Part shown: one piece after another, positions 41,931 to 49,757 of the stretch
Position numbering within the stretch: position 1 is the first letter of the stretch
Layout: every line of letters starts with the position of its first letter
Source of the DNA: CANKJK01 sp964400405
Lineage (GTDB): Bacteria; Acidobacteriota; Vicinamibacteria; Vicinamibacterales; UBA2999
DNA length: 64,000 nt
Assembly: GCA_964400405.1 (NCBI GenBank)
Contig: CAYNUO010000002.1
Location: 14,681 to 78,680, forward strand
Direction: 5' to 3'
The notes under the pieces: generated by a model
What the model was told of the DNA's origin: nothing
Seen by the model: the letters and a program-made list of their open reading frames with translations, nothing else
Database searches by the model: none
Position numbers and translations under genes: made by a program

Positions 41931-42982
41931 TGCGCAGCGGTCCCCCGGAGCCGGCCCGTCATGTGACGGTAGGTCAAGGCTTCCGCGGCGCGATCGGCGG
42001 CACCGTCTCCGGCGCCCGCCTTGTTCTTCGCCTTGGACGCCTTCTTCATCGCGCGCGTGTAGTCGGTGTCCAGCGGCGAGACATCCGCCACGTCGTAGCG
42101 CGCCGCGAGGAGCGTGCTGACCGACTCCAGCTCGTCGTTGTAGCGCGACCGCTCGCGATTGAGGCTGTAGACCCACGGGCAACGCCCGCGCGCCGCGAGG
42201 TCGACGTAGGCCGCGACCTGCGCGCCCGTCATCTCCTGGAATGACGCGATGTTCACCAGCAGGTGCGGCTCGAAGCCCGGAAGCGACGCGGCCCGCGTGT
42301 TCGGCACGAACACGAAGTCGTAGTCGCGCCAGTGCCGGAGCTCGTCGTCCGGTGTCGAGGGTCCGACGATCAACGTGCGGGCGCCGGGCACCACCGTCTT
42401 CAGGTACGTGGCCGAGAAGAGGAACAGTTCCGGCAGGTCCGTGATGACGTAGGTCGTGTCCGGGAACAGGCGCGTGAACTGATAGGCGAACCCGCCCCAG
42501 CCTCCGCCGATCTCCCACGCGACGCGGCGGCCCTTCACGTGGCGGAAGGCGTCGAGCACACCCGCGCGCTTCATGCCGACCAGCACTTCGAGGTACTTCA
42601 GCCCGTCGAGGTTGTACAGCTCGCCGTCGATGCGGTAGCCGAAGCCGCCAAGCGCCGGATGCTCCGGCACGACCAGCTCCCGTCCACCCATCTCGACAAG
42701 TGTCCTGAGCCGGTCGGCGAACAGCCCGGCCTTCTCGTCGTCGGCAATGCGGTAGTCGTACGGGCGCAACCCGGTGATGTGGAACGCGTGATGCCGGAGC
42801 TTCGCGAGGATGATCGGCGTCGCGTCCGTCATGTAGTCGATGTTGCCGAGCTCCTCGGTCCAGTAGGCGCTCGGCGTCCCGGTGCCGTTCGACCCGGCGC
42901 GGCGGTCGGCCTCGAGTACGGCGAGGACGGCGTCGCGAACGCCCGCATAGACCCCGAAGGCCTGCCTCGCTTCGTCGCTCAC
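41927..42982 (-). CDS. Putative sugar O-methyltransferase domain, probably the C-terminal half of an A-methyltransferase fusion
   Basis: The 351-residue reading has AWEIGGGWGGFAYQF (SAM-binding motif I near residue 170), TYVITDLPELFLFSATYL, and LLVNIASFQEMTGAQVAAY; I recall this pattern from proteins called putative sugar O-methyltransferase (TIGR04371). An in-frame GTG at 42982 is available. If the 155 extra bases at the nearby gap (100 N plus one copy of the shared 55-mer) are taken out, the frame of the family A gene at 44754 runs straight through a Lys/Ala/Glu/Pro linker into this domain without a stop, giving one product of 890 residues. So this is either a separate gene or the second half of a fusion; I favour the fusion. 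Confidence 0.75.
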   Translation of the reverse strand: MSDEARQAFGVYAGVRDAVLAVLEADRRAGSNGTGTPSAYWTEELGNIDYMTDATPIILAKLRHHAFHITGLRPYDYRIADDEKAGLFADRLRTLVEMGGRELVVPEHPALGGFGYRIDGELYNLDGLKYLEVLVGMKRAGVLDAFRHVKGRRVAWEIGGGWGGFAYQFTRLFPDTTYVITDLPELFLFSATYLKTVVPGARTLIVGPSTPDDELRHWRDYDFVFVPNTRAASLPGFEPHLLVNIASFQEMTGAQVAAYVDLAARGRCPWVYSLNRERSRYNDELESVSTLLAARYDVADVSPLDTDYTRAMKKASKAKNKAGAGDGAADRAAEALTYRHMTGRLRGTAAQ

Positions 42983-43056
42983 CGCGATGGCGCCGCTGGT
43001 CGCGACGCGCGGCGGAGCGGGCTTCTCCGCCTTCTCCGGCTTGTCCGCCTTGTCCA

Positions 43057-43111
43057 GCTTCTCCGCCTTCGCGCGCTTCGCGCCCGAGGCGGCCTTGTCC
43101 GCTGTGAGCGG
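43057..43111. repeat. 55-bp copy left of the second N gap
   Basis: These 55 bases are identical to 43212-43266 on the other side of the gap. As at 8019, the exact length of 55 points to an assembly word overlap and not to a biological direct repeat. The sequence encodes part of the Lys/Ala-rich linker between the family A and methyltransferase domains. Confidence 0.85.
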
Positions 43112-43211
43112 NNNNNNNNNNNNNNNNNNNNNNNNNNNNNNNNNNNNNNNNNNNNNNNNNNNNNNNNNNNNNNNNNNNNNNNNNNNNNNNNNNNNNNNNN
43201 NNNNNNNNNNN
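43112..43211. other. Assembly gap (100 N) inside a coding region
   Basis: This is a placeholder of 100 N. Removing it with one flanking 55-mer removes 155 bases, which restores one open frame from 44754 to 41927. Left as is, the frame breaks after the gap. Confidence 0.95.
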
Positions 43212-44754
43212 GCTTCTCCGCCTTCGCGCGCTTCGCGCCCGAGGCGGCCTTGTCCGCTGTGAGCGGCTTGCCGATCTTGCGGGACACCTTCTTCGACTTC
43301 GGAGCGGGCCAGATCTCGATGAGCCGCAGGACCGGCGTCAGCAGCAGGCGCAGCCCGCGGTCCACCAGACCGTCCACATCGGCGGGCCTGGCGGGTGCGG
43401 CAGCCGCGCGTTCGAGCGTATCCACGACGACCGGCGTGCAGGCCTTGTCCACGCCATGCGGACGGATGAAGGACGCGACGAAGCGCTCGGTCTCCGCCTT
43501 CGCCGCTTCCGGACGATTCAGCACGTCCGCGAGCTGCGCGATGTGCTCGTCGAGCGTGCGTCCGACACGCAGGAAGCCGCCGTTCTCCGGCAGCAGGTGA
43601 TGGAAGTGCAGCGTGCCTTCCTGCGTCCCGCCGAACTCACCCGTCAGCGAGAAGACCGGGCGCCCGACGATCGCGGATTCGATCATCGCGCTCGTGTTGA
43701 CGCCGACGACCGCGGCGGCGTGATACATCGAGTCGAAGAAGCCCGACCGGTTCTGTTCGGTGACCGCGCTGTACACCCCTCGCGGCCAGACCTGCACCTG
43801 CCCGAGGTCGCTCAGGTCCGCGTGTTCCCACGCGTGGAAGTTGTAGGGATGCGGGCGGACGAGCACGGGGATGTCGCGCACGCGCGGATCCTCGGAGCGC
43901 CGCAGCGCCTCGATCCACTTCCGGACGAACGGCAGCTCGAACTCGGAGCGGGCGATGAAGACCGACGACGCCGTGTAGAGCAGGAAGGGCCGGTCCGCCG
44001 GCAGGCCGACGGTCGCGCAGAACTGCTCGCGCGTCGTGCTCGGCGTGCGCTCGAACCAGCGATCGAACAGCTGCGCGCCCGTCACGGCGATGCGGCCGGC
44101 AGGGATGCCGTGGTAGCGCATCGCCTCGGCCTTCTGCGCCTCGTTCCACACCATCACGAGGTCCGGCTCGACGCGCAGCAGCCCCTTGTTCGTCAGGTTG
44201 TCCCAGCTCGCGATGCCGGCGACGACGCGCATGCCGCGGCGGCGTGCCGCGCGGACGACGTCCACCTGGTCCGAGGCCGCATCGATGAGCGGCGAGACGA
44301 CGACGACGTCCGGCTTCTGCTGCCGCAGGAACGTGACGATCGCGTTCGAGACGGGCACGGCACGTTCGAGCCGGCGCAGCAGTGCGTAGACGCCCGAGAG
44401 CACGCCGGCGGGAAGCGTCGGCAGCCGATCCAGCCAGCGGAGCGGCCGGGGCAGGACCTTGCGCTTCATGCGGTCGCGGAGCGCCGGCGCGTCACGGTAG
44501 TCCGGGTGCAGGTAGCGGACGAAGTCGAACGTGCCGCGAAGGCCCCGCGCGAGCGCGTACCAGCGGTCCGCACGCGGCGGCACGACACCGAGCACGCGCA
44601 CCGCGCCGCTGACGTCCGCGAAGGTCGCCTGCTTCTCCTCGCGCACGTGATTGACGGCAATCGAGACGTCGTGCCCGCGCGAGGCCAGCAGCCGCAGCAC
44701 GGAGTCGTAGTAGCGGAGGTATTCGGCCGACGCGACGACGAAGAGGAACCTCAC
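43212..44754 (-). CDS. Family A putative glycosyltransferase domain, N-terminal part of a probable A-methyltransferase fusion
   Basis: The visible 514 codons start RFLFVVASAEYLRYYDSVL with GTG at 44754, overlapping the upstream stop (GTGA). They include VVVSPLIDAASDQVDVV, SWDNLTNKGLLR, MVWNEAQKAEAMRYHGIP, VTGAQLFDRWFERTPS, RPHPYNFHAWE, GVNTSAMIESAIVGRP and TQEGTLHFHHL. SWDNLTNKG replaces SWDHLSSKA, a variant shared with the product of 59676. The end is Lys/Ala-rich (KAASGAKRAKAEK) and runs into the N gap; the open frame that follows the gap as deposited is an artefact. See the entry at 41927 for the joined reading. Confidence 0.76.
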
Positions 44755-46259
44755 GCCGGAGCTCCCTCGCGGTCCTCGCGTTTGCGTTCGGCCTTGCGCC
44801 TGGCCGCGGCCTGCTCGGCCGACCGGGCCGCCGGGGCCAGCAGACGGGTCAACAGGGTGTCGAGCGCGGAGCGGCGATGAGGCACGGGACGCAGCTGCGG
44901 CAGCGACTCGACGGCCCTGGCGAAGTGCTCGGCTGCCGGCGCGGCCATGCCGTTCGGCCTGACGAACGCCTCCACGAAGGCGCGGCTGCGTGCCGCGAAG
45001 GTCTGCGGGTCGGCCAGGATCGGCGACAGCTGTTCGAGGTGGGCATCAAGCGTCGGCGCGAGATGCAGCAGCCCGCCGTTCACGTCCTTCAGATGCTGGA
45101 AGTGCAGCGTGCCCTCCTGCGTGCCCGCGAACTCCTCGGCCTGGATCGCGCACACGGGGCGTCCGACGATGCCCGACTCGATCTGGGCGCTCGTGTTGAT
45201 GCCGACGACGGCCACGGCGTGGAACATCGAATCGAAGTACTCCGCCCGGGCATCGGTATCGACCGGATTGGCGCCCCCGCGAGGATGGATGGCCACGCGG
45301 TGGTCGTCGAACCCGACGTCGCGCCACTGTTCGGCGTTCTGCGGATGCGGGCGGATGAGGATGTTGGCCTCACGGATGCGCGGGTCGCGCGAGCCACGGA
45401 GCGCGGCGATCCAGCGCCGCACGAACGGCACTTCGTGCGGCGCGATGAACGGCGAGGAGCACAGATACAGCAGGATCGGCGATTCGTCCGGCAGTCCGAC
45501 CTTGGCGCAGAACTCCGCGCGCGTGGTCGATGGCCGCTGCGTGAACCAGTGGTCGTAGGCCTGTGCGCCGGTCACGACGACTTTGTCCGGCGCGACGCCG
45601 TGGATCTCGTCCGCCTCGCGGCGCTGCATCTCATTCCAGACGGTCATGCGGTCCGGGATCTCGTGGATCATGCCCTTCGTGGTGAGGTGGTCCCAGCTCC
45701 CGACGCAGTGGCAGACCGGGATGCCGCGGTCACGGGCCGCACGGACGAAGTCGACCTGTGGCGAGCCGAAGTACAGCAGCGGCGTCACGAGGAGGACATC
45801 CGGGCGGAACTCGTCCAGCACCGCGGCCGGCACGCTGCCGGCCGGGAGCGCCCGCTCGGCGCGCCGCGCGGCCGCGCGCATCAGCGCGAGTCCGGCGCGG
45901 GACCTGACGAGCGGCAGCCCGGCAGCCGTGACCGCCGCCGCCGGAGCCTGACGCGCCGCCCTGGCCCGAAGGCTCGTGGCCCGGTCGTAGCGCGGCTCGA
46001 GATAGCGCCAGTAGTCGAGGCTCAACCGCAGCTTCAGCGAGAGCAGATGGAACGGATCGCCCTTGCGCGACGGCACGTAGCTGCTCGTGAAGGCACCCGG
46101 CACCGCGGCGGTGAGGTTGTCGATCGTGCGCGTGCCGCCCAGCCGATCCTGCCGGTCGGCGAGCAGGTGCACCGTGTGCCCCCGCTGGGCGAGAAGCCGC
46201 AGCGCCGGCTCGAAGTTCCGGAGGAATCCGAAGTGGGAAACGTAAAAGAGAATCTTCAT
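44751..46259 (-). CDS. Family A putative glycosyltransferase, first gene after the 46.5-kb promoter
   Basis: The 502-residue product has KILFYVSHFGFLRNFEPAL, LLVTPLLYFGSPQVDFV, SWDHLTTKGMIH, VWNEMQRREADEIHGV, VTGAQAYDHWFTQRPSTTR, YLCSSPF, RPHPQNAEQW, GINTSAQIESGIVGRP and TQEGTLHFQHL. The last 30 residues are highly charged (AARRKAERKREDREG). It is the first gene of the long left-hand run and lies behind a leader of about 250 bases with hairpins. The ATG at 46259 has no clear ribosome-binding site, and a 6-bp stem ends 6 bases before it, so its translation may be controlled by the leader structure. Confidence 0.76.
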   Translation of the reverse strand: MKILFYVSHFGFLRNFEPALRLLAQRGHTVHLLADRQDRLGGTRTIDNLTAAVPGAFTSSYVPSRKGDPFHLLSLKLRLSLDYWRYLEPRYDRATSLRARAARQAPAAAVTAAGLPLVRSRAGLALMRAAARRAERALPAGSVPAAVLDEFRPDVLLVTPLLYFGSPQVDFVRAARDRGIPVCHCVGSWDHLTTKGMIHEIPDRMTVWNEMQRREADEIHGVAPDKVVVTGAQAYDHWFTQRPSTTRAEFCAKVGLPDESPILLYLCSSPFIAPHEVPFVRRWIAALRGSRDPRIREANILIRPHPQNAEQWRDVGFDDHRVAIHPRGGANPVDTDARAEYFDSMFHAVAVVGINTSAQIESGIVGRPVCAIQAEEFAGTQEGTLHFQHLKDVNGGLLHLAPTLDAHLEQLSPILADPQTFAARSRAFVEAFVRPNGMAAPAAEHFARAVESLPQLRPVPHRRSALDTLLTRLLAPAARSAEQAAARRKAERKREDREGAPA

Positions 46260-46265
46260 CCAGGC

Positions 46266-46282
46266 ACGGGACAGACTCCCGT
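46266..46282 (-). promoter_or_regulatory. Hairpin next to the start codon of the gene at 44751
   Basis: ACGGGA and TCCCGT form a perfect 6-bp stem with loop GTCTG (minus strand), ending 6 bases before the ATG at 46259. The place where a ribosome-binding site should be is inside or beside the stem. A role in translation control is inference. Confidence 0.4.
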
Positions 46283-46346
46283 CCTCTCACTCCCATTCAG
46301 GAGCGCGATGATCGATGAGGCGCCGAGCGCGCCTCTGCGAGCGCCC

Positions 46347-46367
46347 GTCCGGCGACGAACGCCGGAC
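46347..46367 (-). promoter_or_regulatory. Perfect 8-bp hairpin in the leader
   Basis: GTCCGGCG and CGCCGGAC pair perfectly around a 5-base loop (TTCGT on the minus strand). No T-run follows on the minus strand, so it is not a standard intrinsic terminator; a leader structure or a pause site is more likely. The 46260-46578 stretch holds no gene that I can see. Confidence 0.45.
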
Positions 46368-46514
46368 CGTGCGATCGCCTAACCCTGACGTCCGCGCCGC
46401 GAAGGACGGCCGCTCGAACGGGCCTGCTGACGAAACCGAAGGCTAGCTGCGGGAACGGCCGACCGAGAAACCGGTCGAAGCGGGGGCGGCGAAACGGCTC
46501 GGCGCAATTGATGA

Positions 46515-46543
46515 ATTTTAGTGACTTCGTGCCGCATTTTCAA
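46515..46543 (-). promoter_or_regulatory. Sigma-70-type promoter for the long left-hand operon
   Basis: On the minus strand TTGAAA (46543-46538) and TAAAAT (46520-46515) are separated by exactly 17 bases, in the only AT-rich patch of a GC-rich 319-bp intergenic region. Transcription would start near 46508 and read a leader of about 250 bases before the ATG at 46259. No JUMPstart/ops element was found. Confidence 0.65.
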
Positions 46544-46578
46544 TGGCTTAGCGGCATTCGGCCACGCCTGGAGACGGG

Positions 46579-47388
46579 TCAGATCCGGCCGGAATCCAGC
46601 GCCAGGATGGGCACCCGGGCGTCCCGTTCGGCCTTCCGGGCGAGATAGGCGGGCACCATGCCGCCCGCGAAGTTCGCCTGCATGGCCAGGACGGCTGCCG
46701 CGTTGAAGTCGCGCCGCCTGTACAGGCGCCCGCCGCCGGTCTGGACCACCGCGTGGACGCGGCCCTCGGCATGCGCGTGGGCGGCCGCCGCCAGACAGCG
46801 CGCGGCCGCCGTGATCGTGCGGTTGCCGATCTCGTGCGGACCGTCGGCCGCCTCAATCACCGGCCGCACGTGCGCGATCATCGGGCCGGTGTCGATGCCT
46901 GCGTCGAGGTAGTGAATCGTGGCGCCGACATACTCGGGCTCGCCGTTGACGAGCGGCCAGAAGTTCGTGCCCGCCCCGCGGTAGTACGGCGAGAGTCCCA
47001 GGTGCAGATTGATGATGCGCCCCTCGAACGCGGACAGCAGCGGCTCCTTGAGGATGCCCGTGCCGAAGACCAGCATCGCGTCGGCACCGCAGGCCAGCAT
47101 CTGCTCCACTTCCGCCGCCGTGCTGCACGCGCCCGGCGCCACCCGGTGGCTGCGCGCGTCGCCGGTCCTCAGCGCCGCGTGCCCGGCGAACCATTCCGCC
47201 TCTGATGCATCCCGCGCGTCGAAGTGCGCCTGGATCACGGCGGCCTCCTCGGGCGTCCCGGCGTGCGACAGCGGCGCGAACGACTTCTCCTCCTGCCAGA
47301 CACCGACGACGTCGAGCATCTCCGCGAGGGTGTTCACGACGTACTGATGGCGCAGGAACGTACTCGTGAGCACGATGACCTTCGGCAT
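46579..47388 (-). CDS. Formyltransferase-family enzyme (possible sugar N-formyltransferase)
   Basis: The 269-residue product has the formyltransferase core GTGILKEPLL, IINLHLGLSPYYRGAGTNFW with the Asn-x-His pair, and IHYLDAGIDTGPMIAHV with the catalytic Asp, in the usual order. Enzymes of this fold move a formyl group from N10-formyltetrahydrofolate to an amine. The set of aminotransferases in the locus makes an amino sugar the likely acceptor. The N-terminal part (VIVLTSTFLRHQYVVNTLAE) differs from methionyl-tRNA formyltransferase, and the tRNA-binding C-terminal domain is absent. The ATG at 47388 is 3 bp after the preceding stop. It is the last gene before the 319-bp leader region. Confidence 0.82.
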   Translation of the reverse strand: MPKVIVLTSTFLRHQYVVNTLAEMLDVVGVWQEEKSFAPLSHAGTPEEAAVIQAHFDARDASEAEWFAGHAALRTGDARSHRVAPGACSTAAEVEQMLACGADAMLVFGTGILKEPLLSAFEGRIINLHLGLSPYYRGAGTNFWPLVNGEPEYVGATIHYLDAGIDTGPMIAHVRPVIEAADGPHEIGNRTITAAARCLAAAAHAHAEGRVHAVVQTGGGRLYRRRDFNAAAVLAMQANFAGGMVPAYLARKAERDARVPILALDSGRI

Positions 47389-47391
47389 GAC

Positions 47392-49047
47392 TCAGCGCTC
47401 CTCCGAACCCAGACCGACCAGCCGGCGCAGCAGCGCACGCACGCGGCGCTTCCGGGCCGCGCGCGCCTTCTCGGCCGCGCGCTCGCGGTTGCGCTGTTCG
47501 AGCGCCTTCTGCCTGTCCGCGCGTTCCTGCTCGCGCTGGGCCTTGAGGGCGGCGCGGTCCCGTTCCCTGGCGTCGGCCCGGGCCAGCTTCTCGCGGCGCA
47601 GTTCGGCCTTCGCCTGCAGCCGTTCGGCGCGTTCGCGCTCCTCCGCCGCCTCGCGTTGCGTACGGTCGGCGATGCGATCTTCCCGCCGCTGGCGCACTTC
47701 GTCCTCGCGGGCGTCCACGACGCGGTCCCGTTCGTTCCAGAGCAGCCGTCGGGCGAGCGGCGTCTGGTCGAGCCCGCGCAACAGCTCGGCGACCAGGCGC
47801 GGGACTCCTTCTCCGAAGCGTTCGGACCGACGAACACCGTCGCCTGCCCGGCTCCCGGCCAGGGCCTCCACCGCGAGCGCAAACGCTTCGCTCGCCGAGC
47901 GCCGGCCGGCCGGAGGCCGCACGAAGCGGTCGACGAAGGCCGCGGTTCTGGCGAGCGCGGCCGCATCGCCGGCCACGACGGCCGACAGCTGCGTCAGGTG
48001 TCCCTCGACGTCAGGCGCGGTGAGCAGCAGGCCGGCCTCCGGGTCGCGCAGGTAGTGGTAGTGAGGGGCGCCGTCCTGGTGCTCGCGAAACTCCGGCGAC
48101 TCGATCGCCAGCGACGGACGGCCGACGACGGCGGCCTCGATGAACGCGCTCGTGACGATGCCGACGACGGCCGTCGCGTGATGCAGCGTGTCGAAGTAGT
48201 CCTGCTTCGCGTCCGGATCGATCGGATTGCGGCCCCGCAGCACGACGGGACCCAGGCCGTCGAACGACGCGCCCTCCCACTCGGCCAGACGCTCCGGATG
48301 CGGGCGCACGATGACGCCGGCCTCACGCAGCGCCGGATCCGGCGATCCGCGAAGCGCGCGGATCCACTCGAGCACGAACGGCGCTTCAGGAGGCGCGGGC
48401 CGCGAGAGCACCGAGCACACGTAGACGAAGACCGGGCGGGCCGGGTCGAGACCGCACGCCCGGCAGAACTCCTCGCGGGAACACGAGGGCTCCCTCGACA
48501 GCCACTGCTCGTAGCCGTAGGCGCCGGTCACCGCGACGCGCTCCGCCGGGAGGCCGTGCAGCGCGACGGCTTCGTCCCGCTGCGTCTCGTTCCAGACCAG
48601 CACCTGCGACGGGACGATNNNNNNNNNNNNNNNNNNNNNNNNNNNNNNNNNNNNNNNNNNNNNNNNNNNNNNNNNNNNNNNNNNNNNNNNNNNNNNNNNN
48701 NNNNNNNNNNNNNNNNNNACGTTCACCAGCCACGGAGACCTGGGCAGTGACCTGTGCCGGTACTTCGGCTGGCCGTCATAGGCCGGGGCCGAGAAGCGCA
48801 CCATCTCGAGGCCGCCGCGCACACGGTCGGTCAGCCGCTGCCAGGGCCAGTTGAAGTAATCCGGCGCCACGCTCCACGTGATCGACGGAAACGCGGCGGC
48901 GAGGCGCTCGACCAGGGCCTGCCCGCCGAGCACGTCGGGCACGTCGCAGGTCAGGTGGACGTGATGGCCGCGCGCGGCGAGCTCCCGGATGGCGGGCTCG
49001 TAGTTCCGGAACGCGCCGAAATGGCGGGAGCAGAACAGGATCCGCAT
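47392..49047 (-). CDS. Family A putative glycosyltransferase with long charged coiled-coil tail (interrupted by an N gap)
   Basis: The N-terminal part is RILFCSRHFGAFRNYEPAI. After the gap come QVLVWNETQRDEAV, VTGAYGYEQWLSREPSCSR, YVCSVLS, RPHPERLAEWEG and GIVTSAFIEAAVVGRP, where the usual NTS is VTS. NQEGTLHF is replaced by HQDGAPHYHYL, so this copy is diverged. The last 115 or so residues are Arg/Glu/Ala-rich and look like one long coiled coil (47392 to about 47745). The gap takes out the TPLIxxxSPQ and SWDHLSxKAL region; against the copy at 40395 about 94 residues are missing, so the real gap is nearer 280 bp than 100. The ATG at 49047 overlaps the upstream stop by one base. Confidence 0.72.
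   Translation of the reverse strand: MRILFCSRHFGAFRNYEPAIRELAARGHHVHLTCDVPDVLGGQALVERLAAAFPSITWSVAPDYFNWPWQRLTDRVRGGLEMVRFSAPAYDGQPKYRHRSLPRSPWLVNXXXXXXXXXXXXXXXXXXXXXXXXXXXXXXXXXXIVPSQVLVWNETQRDEAVALHGLPAERVAVTGAYGYEQWLSREPSCSREEFCRACGLDPARPVFVYVCSVLSRPAPPEAPFVLEWIRALRGSPDPALREAGVIVRPHPERLAEWEGASFDGLGPVVLRGRNPIDPDAKQDYFDTLHHATAVVGIVTSAFIEAAVVGRPSLAIESPEFREHQDGAPHYHYLRDPEAGLLLTAPDVEGHLTQLSAVVAGDAAALARTAAFVDRFVRPPAGRRSASEAFALAVEALAGSRAGDGVRRSERFGEGVPRLVAELLRGLDQTPLARRLLWNERDRVVDAREDEVRQRREDRIADRTQREAAEERERAERLQAKAELRREKLARADARERDRAALKAQREQERADRQKALEQRNRERAAEKARAARKRRVRALLRRLVGLGSEER
48619..48718. other. Assembly gap (100 N) with no shared flanks
   Basis: Unlike the other two gaps, the sequences on both sides differ, so bases are really missing. 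The family A motifs absent here indicate a loss of roughly 280 bp. That the frame is open across the 100 N is chance. Confidence 0.9.
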
Positions 49048-49751
49048 CAGCCGGCCGCGGCGCGCCTGCGCGCCAGAGCGAGCTCGGCCACGGCCAGATC
49101 CCATTCCGTGTCGATGTCGACCGAGTCGGGCTCGCTCATCGGCAGCGCGCGCGTGTCGCGTCCGTAGAGGCTGCGCCCGTCGACGAGCACGTGCGTGCGC
49201 ACGGCGACGACGGCCGGGCCGTTCCGCGCGTACACCAATGGCTTGTCCTGCCTGCGGGTCACGGCCGGCCCGTCCGTCACGGGCAGCAGACGGTCGCCGT
49301 CGAGACGCATCACCGACACGGGGTTGAAGCGGTGCGGCACGGGCACGACGCTCACCACGGCGTCCGCTCCGCTCGACTCGAGCAGCCGGACGGCGTCGTC
49401 GATGTGCGCCGCGGTCCGGAGCGGCGAGGTCGGCTGCAGCAGCACCACGGCGTCCGGCGCATCACCCGCGGCGGTCAGCTCGGAGACGGCGTGCACCAGG
49501 ACGTCGAGCATCGGGGCGTCGTCGGTCGCCAGCGTCGCCGGGCGCATGAACGGCACCTCGACGCCGTGCTCGCGCGCGACCTGCGCGATGGCGTCGTCGT
49601 CGGTCGAGAGCACGACGCGATCCAGCATCCGGCTGGCCCGCGCCGCGTCGAACGTCCACGCGATGAGCGGCCGGCCGGCCAGCGGGCGCAGGTGCTTGCC
49701 CGGCAGCCCCTTCGACCCTCCGCGCGCGGGCACGACGCCGATGATACGCAT
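49047..49751 (-). CDS. neuA: Acylneuraminate cytidylyltransferase-like CMP-sugar synthetase
   Basis: The 234-residue product starts RIIGVVPARGGSKGLPGKH and has VVLSTDDDAIAQV, VVLLQPTSPLRT and a VDIDTEWDLAVAE ending. It is a close paralogue of the product of 23791, with the same blocks and the same ARRRDxxP-type middle replaced by VTRRQDKPLVYARNG. It activates a sugar acid with CTP. The ATG at 49751 is 6 bp after the neuC stop, and the family A gene overlaps its TGA. There is no neuB in this right-hand set, so it may depend on the synthase at 26613. Confidence 0.86.
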   Translation of the reverse strand: MRIIGVVPARGGSKGLPGKHLRPLAGRPLIAWTFDAARASRMLDRVVLSTDDDAIAQVAREHGVEVPFMRPATLATDDAPMLDVLVHAVSELTAAGDAPDAVVLLQPTSPLRTAAHIDDAVRLLESSGADAVVSVVPVPHRFNPVSVMRLDGDRLLPVTDGPAVTRRQDKPLVYARNGPAVVAVRTHVLVDGRSLYGRDTRALPMSEPDSVDIDTEWDLAVAELALARRRAAAG

Positions 49752-49757
49752 CAGTGT

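Noticed and set aside
42979..43111. C-terminal tail (RSQRTRPPRARS) of the family A frame after the N gap
   Set aside because: It is read out of frame because the gap length is arbitrary; with the 55-mer merged the frame enters the methyltransferase.
43021..43111. Short repeated motifs (cttctccgcc, cttgtccgcc) resembling a repeat array
   Set aside because: They are repeated Lys/Ala/Glu/Asp codons of a protein linker; spacing is irregular and there are no spacers as in a CRISPR array.
46347..46367. Intrinsic terminator after the formyltransferase gene
   Set aside because: The stem is perfect but it has no T-run on the minus strand, and it lies downstream of the promoter at 46515-46543, inside the leader.
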